Position numbers and translations under genes: made by a program. The notes beneath the pieces were generated by a model. That model searched no databases. It was given only the letters and a program-made list of their open reading frames with translations, and was not told the origin of the DNA. 64,000 bases of DNA from Mycobacterium sp. MFM001 (GTDB lineage: Bacteria; Actinomycetota; Actinomycetes; Mycobacteriales; Mycobacteriaceae), in assembly GCF_003402475.1 (NCBI RefSeq), contig NZ_BFAB01000002.1, forward strand, positions 494,317-558,316. The letters run 5' to 3'. Of the stretch, positions 9,044-17,791 are shown piece after piece (within the stretch, counting starts at the first letter, position 1; every line of letters starts with the position of its first letter).

Positions 9044-11330
9044 GCGGGGCGTGGTTGTGCATCAGCTTGACCCGCCCCGAACTGCCGAAGTCGATCAGCG
9101 ACATCGCCGATTCCCCGACGCCGGAGACCTCCTCCACGCGGCCCAGCCCGTACTTGTCGTGGGAGACCCGGTCGCCGGGCTCGAGCACCAGCAGCGGCCG
9201 GTTGCTCTTCGACACGCGAGCCGGTGACGGGCGCGACGACGGGCCGAACCGGCCGGCGCCACTCACCGGCGCGCTGAACGACGGGGTCGGGTCGCTGCGC
9301 CGCCAGTCGATCAGCTCCTGCGGGATTTCCCGCAGGAACCGCGATTCGGGGTTGAGCATCGGCTGGCCCCACGACGAGCGGACCTTGGCCCGGCTGACGT
9401 AGAGCCGCTGCCGCGCCCGGGTGATCCCGACGTAGACCAGCCGCCGTTCCTCGGAGAGTTCGGTGGGATCACCCAATGCCCGCATGTGCGGGAACATTCC
9501 GTCCTCCCAGCCGGTGACGAACACCACCGGAAACTCCAGCCCTTTCGCGGTGTGCAACGTCATCAATGTGACCACACCGGCGTTGTGCTCGGGGATTTCG
9601 TCGGCGTCGGCGACCAGCGACACCCGCTCCAAAAACTGCGCCAGCACGCTGGTGTCGGGCACGTCTTCGTCGTCGGCGCCCTCCTCGAGCGCAGCGGCGT
9701 TGGCCATGTCGGTGGCGAATTCGTGTGCGACGCTGACCAGTTCGTTCAGGTTGTCCAGCCGGGCCAAATCCTGTGGATCACTGGAGGATTCCAGCTCCGT
9801 GCGGTAGCCGGTGCGGTTGAGCACCGCCTCGACCAGTTCGCCGAGGTCACCGTCGAGATGGCCGCGCAGCTCGTCGAGCATCTCGACGAAACCCGCGATC
9901 GCTTTCACCGAACGGGAATTCAGCATCGGCACTTTGCCCTCGGCGGCCGCGTCCAGCGCGTCGGCGAAACTGGCGCCGGTGTTCTCGGCGTACACCGCCA
10001 CGCAGGCTTCGGCGCGGTCACCGATTCCGCGACGGGGTGTGTTGAGAATGCGCCGCAGGCTCACCGCGTCACCCGGGTTGTCCAGCACCCGCAGGTAGGC
10101 GACGATGTCGCGGATCTCCTTGCGCTCGTAAAACCGAACGCCCCCAACGACTTTGTACGGGATGCCGGCGCGGATGAACACCTCTTCCAGCGACCGCGAC
10201 GAGTTGTTGGTGCGGTAGAAGACCGCCACGTCGTTGTAGGTGATCTCACCGCGCCCGGCCAGCGCCTCGATCTCTTCGGCGACAAACCGCGCTTCGTCGT
10301 GCTCGTTGTCGGCGACGTAGCCGACGATCAGCTCACCCTCCCCGGCGTCGGTCCACAGCCGCTTCTCCCGGCGTCCCGAGTTCCGCGAGATCACCGAGTT
10401 GGCCGCCGACAAGATGTTCTGGGTTGAGCGGTAGTTCTGCTCCAGCAGAATCGTCGTGGCGTCGGGGTAGTCCCGCTCGAAGTCCTCGATGTTGCGAATC
10501 GTGGCGCCACGGAAGGCGTAGATCGACTGATCGGCGTCGCCGACGACGCACAACTCCGCGGGCGGCAGCCCGTCGTCCGTCCCATGCCCGACGAGCTCGC
10601 GCACCAACACGTATTGGGCGTGGTTGGTGTCCTGGTATTCGTCGACCAGGATGTGCCGGAACCGCCGCCGGTAATGCTGGGCGATCTGCGGGAAGGCCTG
10701 CAACACCGCGACGGTCTCGCCGATCAGGTCGTCGAAATCCAGGGCGTTGGCCGCCCGCAGCCGGTGCTGATATTCGGAGTAGACGGCGGCGACGGTGCGG
10801 GCCAGGTCGTCGGAGTCGTCGGAGAGAGCCGATGTCGCCTGCTGCGGGTCGATCAGTTCGTTTTTCAGGTTGGAGATGGCGTTGGCCAGCAGCCGCGGTG
10901 AATACCGCTTGATGTCGAGGCCCATGTCCTTGCCGATCATCTGCAGCAGCCGCCGCGAATCGTCGGCGTCGTAGATCGAGAAGTTGGAATTGAGCCCCGG
11001 GATCAGCGTGGCCTGGTTGCGCAGGATGCGCACACAGGTCGAGTGAAACGTCGACACCCACATGGAGCGGGCGCGTGGCCCGATCAGTTGCACGACGCGC
11101 TCGCGCATCTCGGCGGCGGCCTTGTTGGTGAACGTGATGGCCAGAATCTGGCCCGCGCCCACGTCGCGCGCGCCCATCAGGTACGCAATGCGCCGGGTTA
11201 GCACCGCGGTCTTGCCCGAGCCGGCGCCCGCGACGATCAGCAGCGGAGAACCCTCGTGCAGCACCGCCTGGCGCTGCTGCGGGTTGAGCCCGTCGAGCAA
11301 CTGATCTGCCCCGGCATCGGTCGCGTGCAT
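9030..11330 (-). CDS. uvrD1: ATP-dependent DNA helicase UvrD1/PcrA
   Basis: This 766-residue superfamily 1A 3'-5' helicase acts in nucleotide excision repair and, in mycobacteria, works with Ku. Helicase motifs are intact: Walker A AGAGSGKTAV, motif II VDEYQDTNHAQY, motif III VGDADQSIYAFRGA, motif IV LEQNYRST, motif V TLHTAKGLEFPVVFVTG and motif VI VGITRARQRLYV. The C-terminal Tudor-like tail (GDRVSHDKYGLGRVEEVSG...) used for partner binding is present. ATG 11330 is preferred; TTG 11336 two codons upstream is also possible. A 21-base repeat lies 10 bases upstream of the ATG. Confidence 0.96.
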   Translation of the reverse strand: MHATDAGADQLLDGLNPQQRQAVLHEGSPLLIVAGAGSGKTAVLTRRIAYLMGARDVGAGQILAITFTNKAAAEMRERVVQLIGPRARSMWVSTFHSTCVRILRNQATLIPGLNSNFSIYDADDSRRLLQMIGKDMGLDIKRYSPRLLANAISNLKNELIDPQQATSALSDDSDDLARTVAAVYSEYQHRLRAANALDFDDLIGETVAVLQAFPQIAQHYRRRFRHILVDEYQDTNHAQYVLVRELVGHGTDDGLPPAELCVVGDADQSIYAFRGATIRNIEDFERDYPDATTILLEQNYRSTQNILSAANSVISRNSGRREKRLWTDAGEGELIVGYVADNEHDEARFVAEEIEALAGRGEITYNDVAVFYRTNNSSRSLEEVFIRAGIPYKVVGGVRFYERKEIRDIVAYLRVLDNPGDAVSLRRILNTPRRGIGDRAEACVAVYAENTGASFADALDAAAEGKVPMLNSRSVKAIAGFVEMLDELRGHLDGDLGELVEAVLNRTGYRTELESSSDPQDLARLDNLNELVSVAHEFATDMANAAALEEGADDEDVPDTSVLAQFLERVSLVADADEIPEHNAGVVTLMTLHTAKGLEFPVVFVTGWEDGMFPHMRALGDPTELSEERRLVYVGITRARQRLYVSRAKVRSSWGQPMLNPESRFLREIPQELIDWRRSDPTPSFSAPVSGAGRFGPSSRPSPARVSKSNRPLLVLEPGDRVSHDKYGLGRVEEVSGVGESAMSLIDFGSSGRVKLMHNHAPLTKL

Positions 11331-11336
11331 TGTCAA

Positions 11337-11637
11337 TCTGCGCCGCTCCTCCTCATCGCTCCGCGTGCATCGTCGTCGGCGCGGTCATGTCTGTCCAAAC
11401 TTACCGCCGCACGGCGACAGCTTTTGCGCTGGCGCGGGCCCGGGTGGCAGACTCGATACGTGCTCTACGGGCAGCATCGATTTTTCTACGGGTATCGGTC
11501 AGCGGTGCCCGTGGCTTAGCTGCTTTTCCTTGAGCCCTGAGGTCCGCATCCGGATTCGGGGCTCGTCTGTTGGGTGATGCCGGAATACGGATAACGGCCG
11601 AAAACCCACCAACAGCAAGAATGCGGAGTCACAATAA
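11337..11637. other. Divergent intergenic region uvrD1 / chorismate mutase, with strong hairpin
   Basis: No convincing gene is seen here. It holds the second copy of the 21-base repeat (11340-11360) and a stable imperfect hairpin at 11532-11564: arms GAGCCCTGA and TCGGGGCTC (one G-U) enclose an inner TCCG/CGGA stem with loop CATC. There is no T-run after it. The hairpin is about 75 bases before the chorismate mutase ATG and could lie in its leader. Both divergent promoters must be here. Confidence 0.5.
11340..11360 (-). repeat. 21-base repeat, copy 2, just upstream of uvrD1
   Basis: Identical over 21 bases to 4284-4304. Here it lies immediately before the uvrD1 start rather than over it, with its purine-rich run in transcript sense about 10-25 bases from the ATG, where it could help ribosome binding. 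Confidence 0.7.
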
Positions 11638-11901
11638 ATGACGATGGAAACGGAACAGCTTCCCGATATCGACGAGTTGCGCCATGAAATCGACCGGCTC
11701 GACGCGGAGATTCTGGCTGCGGTCAAGCGCCGAACCGAGGTGTCTCAGGCGATCGGCAAGCTCCGGATGGCCAGCGGCGGCACCCGGCTGGTGCACAGCC
11801 GCGAAATGAAGGTCATCGAGCGCTACAGCGAGCTCGGGCCCGACGGCAAGGACCTGGCGATGCTGCTGCTGCGGATGGGCAGAGGCCGGCTCGGTCACTG
11901 A
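11638..11901 (+). CDS. Intracellular chorismate mutase (AroQ-delta class, Rv0948c-like)
   Basis: This 87-residue all-helical mutase converts chorismate to prephenate, the committed step to Phe and Tyr. It has the AroQ pattern LRHEIDRLDAEILAAVKRRTEVSQAIGK, then the mycobacterial segment GGTRLVHSREMKVIERYSELG, and ends RMGRGRLGH, the tail that in the M. tuberculosis enzyme docks onto DAHP synthase and gives activation and feedback control. Start at ATG 11638 (MTMETEQ) follows a short AT-richer leader. pgi begins 33 bases downstream on the same strand. Confidence 0.93.
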   Translation: MTMETEQLPDIDELRHEIDRLDAEILAAVKRRTEVSQAIGKLRMASGGTRLVHSREMKVIERYSELGPDGKDLAMLLLRMGRGRLGH

Positions 11902-11934
11902 GCCACCCTGGCGGTCTTGGCTAGGGTCGAGAAC

Positions 11935-13599
11935 ATGACTGCGGTTCGCCAAATCCCCGACATCACCGCCACCCCGGCCTGGAACGCCCTGCGCAAGCAT
12001 CACGAGCAGATCAAAGACACCCATCTCCGGCAGTTCTTCGACGACGACCCCGACCGTGGTCGTGAGTTCACGCTCACCGCCGGCGACCTCTACATCGACT
12101 ACAGCAAGCACCGCATCACGCGCGAGACGCTCAAACTTCTGGTCGACCTGGCCCGAGCGGCGCAGCTCGAGCAGCGGCGCGACGAGATGTTCGCCGGCAA
12201 GCACATCAACACCTCGGAGGACCGCGCGGTGCTGCACACCGCGCTGCGGCTGCCACGCGACGCCACGCTGACCGTCGACGGGCAAAACGTCGTCGAGGAC
12301 GTACACAAGGTGCTCAACGCGATGGGTGACTTCACCGACCGGCTGCGCAGCGGCGAGTGGACCGGCGCCACCGGCAAGCGCATCAGCACTGTCGTCAACA
12401 TCGGGATCGGCGGCTCGGATCTGGGCCCGGTGATGGTGTACCAGGCGCTGCGCCACTACGTCGACGCCGGCATCTCGGCCCGGTTCGTGTCCAACGTCGA
12501 CCCGGCCGACCTGGTGGCGACGCTGGCCGATTTGGACCCTGCCACAACGCTTTTCATTGTCGCCTCCAAGACCTTCTCGACGCTGGAGACGCTGACCAAT
12601 GCCACCGCGGCGCGCCGCTGGCTGACCGACGCGCTGGGCGACGACGCGGTGGCCAAGCATTTCGTCGCGGTCTCCACCAACAAAGAGCGGGTCGCGGACT
12701 TCGGGATCGACACCGAGAACATGTTCGGCTTCTGGGACTGGGTCGGCGGACGCTATTCGGTGGATTCGGCGATCGGGCTGTCGGTGATGGCCGCCATCGG
12801 ACGAGACGCCTTCGCCGACTTCCTCTCTGGATTCCACATCGTCGACGAGCATTTCAAGACGGCGCCGCTGGAGTCCAACGCGCCGGCGCTGCTCGGGCTG
12901 ATCGAGCTGTGGTACTCCAACTTCTTCGGCGCCCAATCACGGGCGGTGCTGCCGTATTCCAACGACCTGGCCCGCTTCGCGGCCTATCTGCAACAGCTGA
13001 CGATGGAATCCAACGGCAAGTCCACCCGCGCCGACGGCACCCCCGTCGTCACCGACACCGGCGAAATCTATTGGGGCGAACCGGGAACCAACGGCCAGCA
13101 CGCCTTCTACCAATTGCTGCACCAGGGCACCCGGTTGGTGCCAGCCGATTTCATCGGGTTTTCCCAGCCGCTCGACGACCTGCCCGACGCCGACGGCAGC
13201 GGCAGCATGCACGACCTGTTGATGAGCAACTTCTTCGCCCAGACCCAGGTGCTGGCGTTCGGCAAGACCGCCGAAGAGATTGCCTCCGAAGGCACACCGG
13301 ACGACGTGGTGCCGCACAAGGTGATGCCCGGCAACCGGCCCACCACCTCGATACTGGCGACCCGGCTCACCCCGTCGGTGCTCGGCCAGCTGATTGCGCT
13401 CTATGAGCACCAGGTGTTCACCGAGGGCGTGGTGTGGGGCATCGACTCGTTCGACCAATGGGGTGTGGAGCTGGGCAAGACCCAGGCCAAGGCGCTGTTG
13501 CCGGTGATCTCCGACGAGAAGTCGCCGGAGCGGCAGTCGGACAGCTCGACCGACGCCCTGGTGCGCCGCTACCGCACCGAGAGAGGCCGTGTGGGTTAG
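11935..13599 (+). CDS. pgi: Glucose-6-phosphate isomerase
   Basis: This 554-residue enzyme interconverts glucose 6-phosphate and fructose 6-phosphate. Seen are the sugar-phosphate-binding [10 protein letters not shown], the [12 protein letters not shown] phosphate site, [13 protein letters not shown], the catalytic Glu region [11 protein letters not shown], His in [15 protein letters not shown] and Lys in [13 protein letters not shown] 11935 was chosen because homology starts [13 protein letters not shown]; six extra upstream codons are unlikely. Its stop overlaps the convergent TetR gene by 4 bases. The kinase/mannitol modules at 32-40 kb could feed fructose 6-phosphate to it. Confidence 0.98.
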   Translation: MTAVRQIPDITATPAWNALRKHHEQIKDTHLRQFFDDDPDRGREFTLTAGDLYIDYSKHRITRETLKLLVDLARAAQLEQRRDEMFAGKHINTSEDRAVLHTALRLPRDATLTVDGQNVVEDVHKVLNAMGDFTDRLRSGEWTGATGKRISTVVNIGIGGSDLGPVMVYQALRHYVDAGISARFVSNVDPADLVATLADLDPATTLFIVASKTFSTLETLTNATAARRWLTDALGDDAVAKHFVAVSTNKERVADFGIDTENMFGFWDWVGGRYSVDSAIGLSVMAAIGRDAFADFLSGFHIVDEHFKTAPLESNAPALLGLIELWYSNFFGAQSRAVLPYSNDLARFAAYLQQLTMESNGKSTRADGTPVVTDTGEIYWGEPGTNGQHAFYQLLHQGTRLVPADFIGFSQPLDDLPDADGSGSMHDLLMSNFFAQTQVLAFGKTAEEIASEGTPDDVVPHKVMPGNRPTTSILATRLTPSVLGQLIALYEHQVFTEGVVWGIDSFDQWGVELGKTQAKALLPVISDEKSPERQSDSSTDALVRRYRTERGRVG

Positions 13600-14192
13600 C
13601 GCACGACGAGCTCGGAACCGAAGCGCCGCACGAAGTTTCGCAGCCGTTCAACTGTTGCCGTCTGTGGATCGGACAGGTGCAGCTGCAGCAGTTCGCGGCC
13701 GGCGGCGTGCAGGACCCGAGCGGTGTATTCGGGATCGTGCAGATCGGGATTGACGCGCAGCAGTTCCCTGACAAAGAAATCGAGCACGACGGCCTGGGAT
13801 TGGGCCAGCCGGGCATACAGCTCCGGTGGCGCGCCCTGCGGCGGGAACAAAAACAGCCGCCACGTTGCGGGGTGAGCGTCGACGGCGGCCAGCACACCGT
13901 CGAACGCGAGAACCAGCGACTCCTCTGCGGCGGCAGCATCCAATCCCGCGATCGCTTCGGCGAATTGCGCGCCGGCCCGGGCCGCCTCACGGTCGATCAG
14001 TGCGACGAACAGGCCCGCGGGATCACCGAAGAGCTGATAAATCAGTGACCGATTGATGCCTGCCTGCTCCGCGATGCGGTTCGGTGTCGCGGCGTGAAAC
14101 CCTTCGGCGTCGACGATCGCGTGTGTCACGTCGAGGATCTGCTCACGCCGCGCTTCGGCGGACATGCGCCGCTTCGGGTGGACCGCGGTCAT
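13596..14192 (-). CDS. TetR-family transcriptional regulator
   Basis: This 198-residue regulator has an N-terminal helix-turn-helix ([53 protein letters not shown]) and an all-helical C-terminal ligand domain. The frame extends 13 codons upstream, but that would place coding sequence over the palindromic operator at 14204-14244, so ATG 14192 is preferred. It is divergent from the DUF2236 gene, and the operator between them suggests it represses both itself and that gene. The effector is unknown. Confidence 0.86.
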   Translation of the reverse strand: MTAVHPKRRMSAEARREQILDVTHAIVDAEGFHAATPNRIAEQAGINRSLIYQLFGDPAGLFVALIDREAARAGAQFAEAIAGLDAAAAEESLVLAFDGVLAAVDAHPATWRLFLFPPQGAPPELYARLAQSQAVVLDFFVRELLRVNPDLHDPEYTARVLHAAGRELLQLHLSDPQTATVERLRNFVRRFGSELVVR

Positions 14193-14203
14193 GCTTGACA
14201 GCA

Positions 14204-14244
14204 TAACTAACAACTTGTGAGTATTACTCACTAACTGTTAGTTA
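14204..14244. promoter_or_regulatory. Nested palindromic operator between TetR and DUF2236 genes
   Basis: Two perfect palindromes share one centre at 14224: outer arms TAACTAACA and TGTTAGTTA, inner arms GTGAGTA and TACTCAC around a single T. It fills the gap between the divergent starts, the usual place for a TetR operator. The outer and inner dyads together could hold two dimers on one site. Confidence 0.78.
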
Positions 14245-14257
14245 GCCGGAGGTTGTG

Positions 14258-15577
14258 ATGGTCACGTACTACCCCGAACTCGCCGCGCGCGTCCGAAGCC
14301 AACGGGACCTGCAGCCCGACCTCTACGGCGACTTCGACTTCGAGGCGCAGCCGGATCGCCTGGCCACCGAGCCCGACGTCGACTCGGCCTTGCCCGCCTG
14401 GGTCGCCGACCGGGCGCCGATCCTGGAAGACGACCGCGTCCTCGAATTGATCAGCACGGCAACGATGCTCGGCGACGTCGTTGCCGATCCCTATGCGGCC
14501 CTGATGAATACGTACAGCGTCTCGCACCTGATCGACATGCTCAAAAGGGCGTGCCGAGAGGGCATCGAGGCGGTGCCCGAGGCACCCCCGGAACTCGAGT
14601 CGTTCATCGCTGCCATGGAGGACGCCCCGGAGTGGATCGACTTCGACCTGGTCCGCGAAGGCGCCCGGTGGGAGCGCATCCCCGCGGCACTGCTGGCCCC
14701 CTTCATCACGCGAGGGGCCTTCATCGCGACGTTCACCAACACCTACGCCGCGCTGCCGATGGCCCTGACCGGCGCGCTGACCGGCAAGCGGGCCGCCCGG
14801 CGGGTCAACGAGACGGCCAGCTTCTTCGCCGTCACCACCCTGCCCGGTGCGCTGGACCGATACGGGCCCGGCTTCGAAGCCGCGGCCATGGTTCGGCTGA
14901 TGCACTCGATGGTCCGCTACAACGCGCTGAAGAAATCCGACAAATGGGACGTCGGCGTCTACGGCATGCCGATACCGCAGGTCGACCAGATGCCGGCCGG
15001 AATGATCGGCCAGTACCTGCTGGCCCGCCGCGCGCGTCAGCAGGGGCGGACGACGTTCACCAAAGAGGAACGCGCTGTCGTCGAATTCGCCAGGTACCGC
15101 TGCTTTTTGCTCGGCCTGCCGCCCGAACTGCTGCCCTCCGAACCCGCCGACATCATGCACGTCATGCATGCGCGCTCAGCGCTGCTGCGGGACGGATTCG
15201 ACGACATCTGCCGCGAACTCGTCAGCGGCACGATGGCGGCTTATTTGCGCCCCGGTACCAGCCTGTTCGACCGTTGCGCGGAGGCGGTCGAGAAGAGTTT
15301 TTCCAAGCTCACCTTCGTCCGCACGTTCTGCGGTGGCGATCGCGACATCGCCGAGGCCATGGGCGTATCACTCGGCCCATCGGACCTTCTGCGCGTCGCC
15401 CTCACCACGCCCTTCATCATCGGACGTTTCACCGCGGTTCAGCAGGCCAGCCGCATTCCGGTGCTGCGGGACGTCACCGACGCCTACGTGATCGGGCTAC
15501 TCAAGCTCCGGCTGGCCACCTACGGCAAGCCCGAATTCACCACTGACGCAGCGCATTACACGCCAGTCACAGTGTGA
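14258..15577 (+). CDS. DUF2236 / MpaB-type oxygenase-like protein
   Basis: This 439-residue protein belongs to the DUF2236 (oxygenase MpaB, latex-clearing-protein-like) family, seen in RGAFIATFTNTYAALPMALTG, the helix ETASFFAVTTLPGALDRYGPGFEAAAMVRLMHSMVRY with its Arg/His pair that could ligate haem, and a helical C-terminus. Members are often haem-b oxygenases of unknown substrate. ATG 14258 has a GGAGG five bases upstream; GTG 14255 is too close to it. Divergent from and probably repressed by the adjacent TetR protein. Confidence 0.82.
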   Translation: MVTYYPELAARVRSQRDLQPDLYGDFDFEAQPDRLATEPDVDSALPAWVADRAPILEDDRVLELISTATMLGDVVADPYAALMNTYSVSHLIDMLKRACREGIEAVPEAPPELESFIAAMEDAPEWIDFDLVREGARWERIPAALLAPFITRGAFIATFTNTYAALPMALTGALTGKRAARRVNETASFFAVTTLPGALDRYGPGFEAAAMVRLMHSMVRYNALKKSDKWDVGVYGMPIPQVDQMPAGMIGQYLLARRARQQGRTTFTKEERAVVEFARYRCFLLGLPPELLPSEPADIMHVMHARSALLRDGFDDICRELVSGTMAAYLRPGTSLFDRCAEAVEKSFSKLTFVRTFCGGDRDIAEAMGVSLGPSDLLRVALTTPFIIGRFTAVQQASRIPVLRDVTDAYVIGLLKLRLATYGKPEFTTDAAHYTPVTV

Positions 15578-15601
15578 GCCACGTCGAGGTCCCCCGCTTG
15601 C

Positions 15602-15661
15602 GCGAGCGTGCACAGTTGTACGCGTTTTGCGGTGTATCGGCGTACATCTGCGCACGTTCGC
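15602..15661. terminator. Inverted repeat between convergent genes (bidirectional terminator-like)
   Basis: Arms at 15602-15623 and 15640-15661 match at 19 of 22 positions around a 16-base loop. It sits between the stops of two convergent genes (15577 and 15672), so both transcripts would form it. No T-run follows, which is usual for mycobacterial terminators. I recall similar GCGAGCGTGC...GTACGC palindromes in other mycobacterial intergenic regions. Confidence 0.6.
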
Positions 15662-15671
15662 GGCAGGGAAG

Positions 15672-16421
15672 TTAGGCGAAGTACTTGGTCAGCCTGACGG
15701 GCAACACCCGCATCACCTGAACCAGCGGTGCCCACGGCCAGGCCGGGACGACGGCACGGCCGCCTTCGCGTTCGATCGCCGCGACCATCGCCTTGACCCC
15801 GGTCTCGTTGTCGACCATCAGCATGGTGCTCGCCGACTTGGCCGTCATCTCCGACTCGATGTAGCCGGGCTCCAGCACGGTGACCCTGATCGGGCCCTTG
15901 GCGTATTCGGCGCGCAGCGACTGCCCCAGCGACGACACGCCGGCCTTGCTGGCTGCGTAGGCGGCCTTGACGCCCGGCACGCCCTTGTTGCCGAGCACCG
16001 ACGAGATCAGCACCAGATGCCCCGAACCGGCCTGCTTGAACATCTCCAGCGCGGTTTCGATCTGCACCAGCGCGGCTACCAGGTTGGTCTCGATGGTGGC
16101 CTTGTTGGCCCACAACTTGCCCGACCCCAGCGGCGCGCCCTTGCCGATGCCGGCGTTGACGATGATCCGGTCGATCCCGCCGAGCTCGTCGGACAATTCA
16201 CCGAACACCTTGGGGACCTGCTCGTGGTCGTTGACGTCCAGCGCGGCGACGGCCACGGTGATACCCGGAAACCGCTCTGTCAGTTCGGCTTTCAGTTCGT
16301 CAAGCCGCTCGGTGCGACGGGCACACAGCGCCAGGTCGCGCCCCTTGGCGGCGAACGCGCGGGCCATCCCGGCGCCCAGGCCGGAGCTTGCGCCCGTGAT
16401 CAAAATCCGTTGACGAGTCAC
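15672..16421 (-). CDS. Short-chain dehydrogenase/reductase, Rv0945-like
   Basis: This 249-residue classical SDR has the cofactor motif TGASSGLGAG (residues 9-18), ALDVND, the NAG motif in VNAGIGKG, catalytic Ser in LVLISSVLG and YAASK (Tyr and Lys). ARR after the second strand suggests NADP(H). Substrate is unknown; the C-terminus (VLPVRLTKYFA) may contact the membrane. It holds the same place, between pgi and the Fpg-like gene, as Rv0945 in M. tuberculosis. Confidence 0.9.
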   Translation of the reverse strand: MTRQRILITGASSGLGAGMARAFAAKGRDLALCARRTERLDELKAELTERFPGITVAVAALDVNDHEQVPKVFGELSDELGGIDRIIVNAGIGKGAPLGSGKLWANKATIETNLVAALVQIETALEMFKQAGSGHLVLISSVLGNKGVPGVKAAYAASKAGVSSLGQSLRAEYAKGPIRVTVLEPGYIESEMTAKSASTMLMVDNETGVKAMVAAIEREGGRAVVPAWPWAPLVQVMRVLPVRLTKYFA

Positions 16422-16506
16422 GGCCGCAGCCTAACGTGTGTCCGGCGAACGTCGACTTGTCGGGCCGGATCGCAGGACAGCGGCGCAACAACTCGACGCT
16501 CGGCGT

Positions 16507-17370
16507 CTATTTCAAGAGCCGCGACATCCGCCGGTCGGCCAGCACCTTGCCGCCGGTCTGACACGTCGGGCAGTACTGGAAGGACTTGTCGGCAAACGAC
16601 ACCTCGCGCACGGTGTCCCCGCACACGGGGCACGGCAGCCCTGTGCGGGCGTGAACCCTTAAGCCCGAACGTTTTTCGCCTTTCAGCGTCGCCGCCTGCT
16701 GGCCGACCGAACGGGTCACCGCGTCGGTGAGCACGGAGATCATCGCGTCGTGCAGTGCAGCCAGCTGGGCGTCCGAGAGTTTGCCAGCGGTGGCAAACGG
16801 CGAAATCTTGGCGACGTGCAGGATCTCGTCGCTGTAGGCGTTGCCGATCCCGGCGATCACCTTCTGGTCGGTGATCACGGTCTTGATGCGGCCGCTCTGC
16901 CCGGCCAGCAGTCCCTCCAACTCGTCGAGCGTGAGCTGCAGCGCGTCCGGCCCGAGCGCGGCGATGCCCGGCACCTTCACCGGCTCGTCGACAAGCCACA
17001 CCGCCAGCCGCTTCTGAGTGCCGGCCTCGGTGAGGTCGAAGCCCGGCGCCTGCCCCGGACTGCCCAGGTGAACGCGCAGCGCGATCGGACCCTTTCCCGG
17101 CCGCAACGGCGCGGCGGCCAGTGTGTCGGACCAGCGCAGCCAGCCGGCCCGGGACAAATGGGCGATCAAGAACAGCTCCCCGGCCTGCAACCCGAGGTAT
17201 TTGCCCCACCGCTGGGCGCCGCTAACGGTCAACCCGTGCAGCGCGGTGATCGGCGGGTCGAAGGTTTTGAGCACGGAGAACGCCACGACGTCGACCCGCC
17301 CGATCGTCAGACCGACCGCGTGGCGGCGCAGATGATCGGCGAGCGCTTCGACTTCCGGCAGTTCGGGCAT
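16507..17370 (-). CDS. Formamidopyrimidine-DNA glycosylase family protein (Fpg/Nei), full length
   Basis: This 287-residue DNA repair glycosylase begins MPELPEVEAL with catalytic Pro2 and Glu3, has the central H2TH region (ITDQKVIAGIGNAYSDEIL around residues 160-180), and ends with a C-x2-C-x16-C-x2-C zinc finger (PCPVCGD...QYCPTCQ). Family members remove oxidised bases with an AP-lyase step. As I recall, the M. tuberculosis counterpart Rv0944 is only about 158 residues and lacks the N-terminal catalytic domain, so this copy looks ancestral and intact. It lies 10 bases after the DUF-holin-like gene on the same strand. Confidence 0.9.
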   Translation of the reverse strand: MPELPEVEALADHLRRHAVGLTIGRVDVVAFSVLKTFDPPITALHGLTVSGAQRWGKYLGLQAGELFLIAHLSRAGWLRWSDTLAAAPLRPGKGPIALRVHLGSPGQAPGFDLTEAGTQKRLAVWLVDEPVKVPGIAALGPDALQLTLDELEGLLAGQSGRIKTVITDQKVIAGIGNAYSDEILHVAKISPFATAGKLSDAQLAALHDAMISVLTDAVTRSVGQQAATLKGEKRSGLRVHARTGLPCPVCGDTVREVSFADKSFQYCPTCQTGGKVLADRRMSRLLK

Positions 17371-17380
17371 GTATCCAGTG

Positions 17381-17782
17381 TTACCTGCGCGTGGCGCGGC
17401 TGACGTCACGCATCGCCAGCGACAGCACCCAGCTGACGATCGACAACACGATCGCGGCCCAGATCGCCGTCCACCAGAAGTGGTCGATGTGCAGTCCCCA
17501 GTTGGTGGTGTGCCGGGTGATCCAGGCGGTGATCCACAGCATGAACGCGTTGACGACGATGTGGAACAACCCGAGCGTGAGGATGTAGAGCGGAATCGAC
17601 AGGATCTGCACGATCGGTTTGATGAAGGCGTTGACCAGTCCGAAGACCACCGCGACGACGAAGATGATGCCGGCCCGCTGCAACCTGGTGTCGCCGCCGA
17701 CGAAGCTAAGCCCGGGCACGATCAGCGTGACAACCCACAATGCGAACCCAGTCAATGCGGCGCGGACCACGAAAGCGGCCAT
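17381..17782 (-). CDS. Phage-holin-family (4-TM) membrane protein
   Basis: This 133-residue protein consists of four hydrophobic segments with the family pattern GLVNAFIKPIVQILSIPLYILTLGLFHIVVNAFMLWIT, as in the PF04020-type 'phage holin family' of small membrane proteins. These are chromosomal proteins of unknown role and the name does not imply a prophage. It sits between cobF and the fpg-like gene, all on the same strand with gaps of 9-10 bases, so the three may be one operon. Confidence 0.8.
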   Translation of the reverse strand: MAAFVVRAALTGFALWVVTLIVPGLSFVGGDTRLQRAGIIFVVAVVFGLVNAFIKPIVQILSIPLYILTLGLFHIVVNAFMLWITAWITRHTTNWGLHIDHFWWTAIWAAIVLSIVSWVLSLAMRDVSRATRR

Positions 17783-17791
17783 GGCCAGAAC

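Noticed and set aside
17381..17782. Prophage because of a 'holin' family match
   Set aside because: This four-TM family is chromosomal in actinobacteria; no integrase, terminase or structural phage gene lies near.
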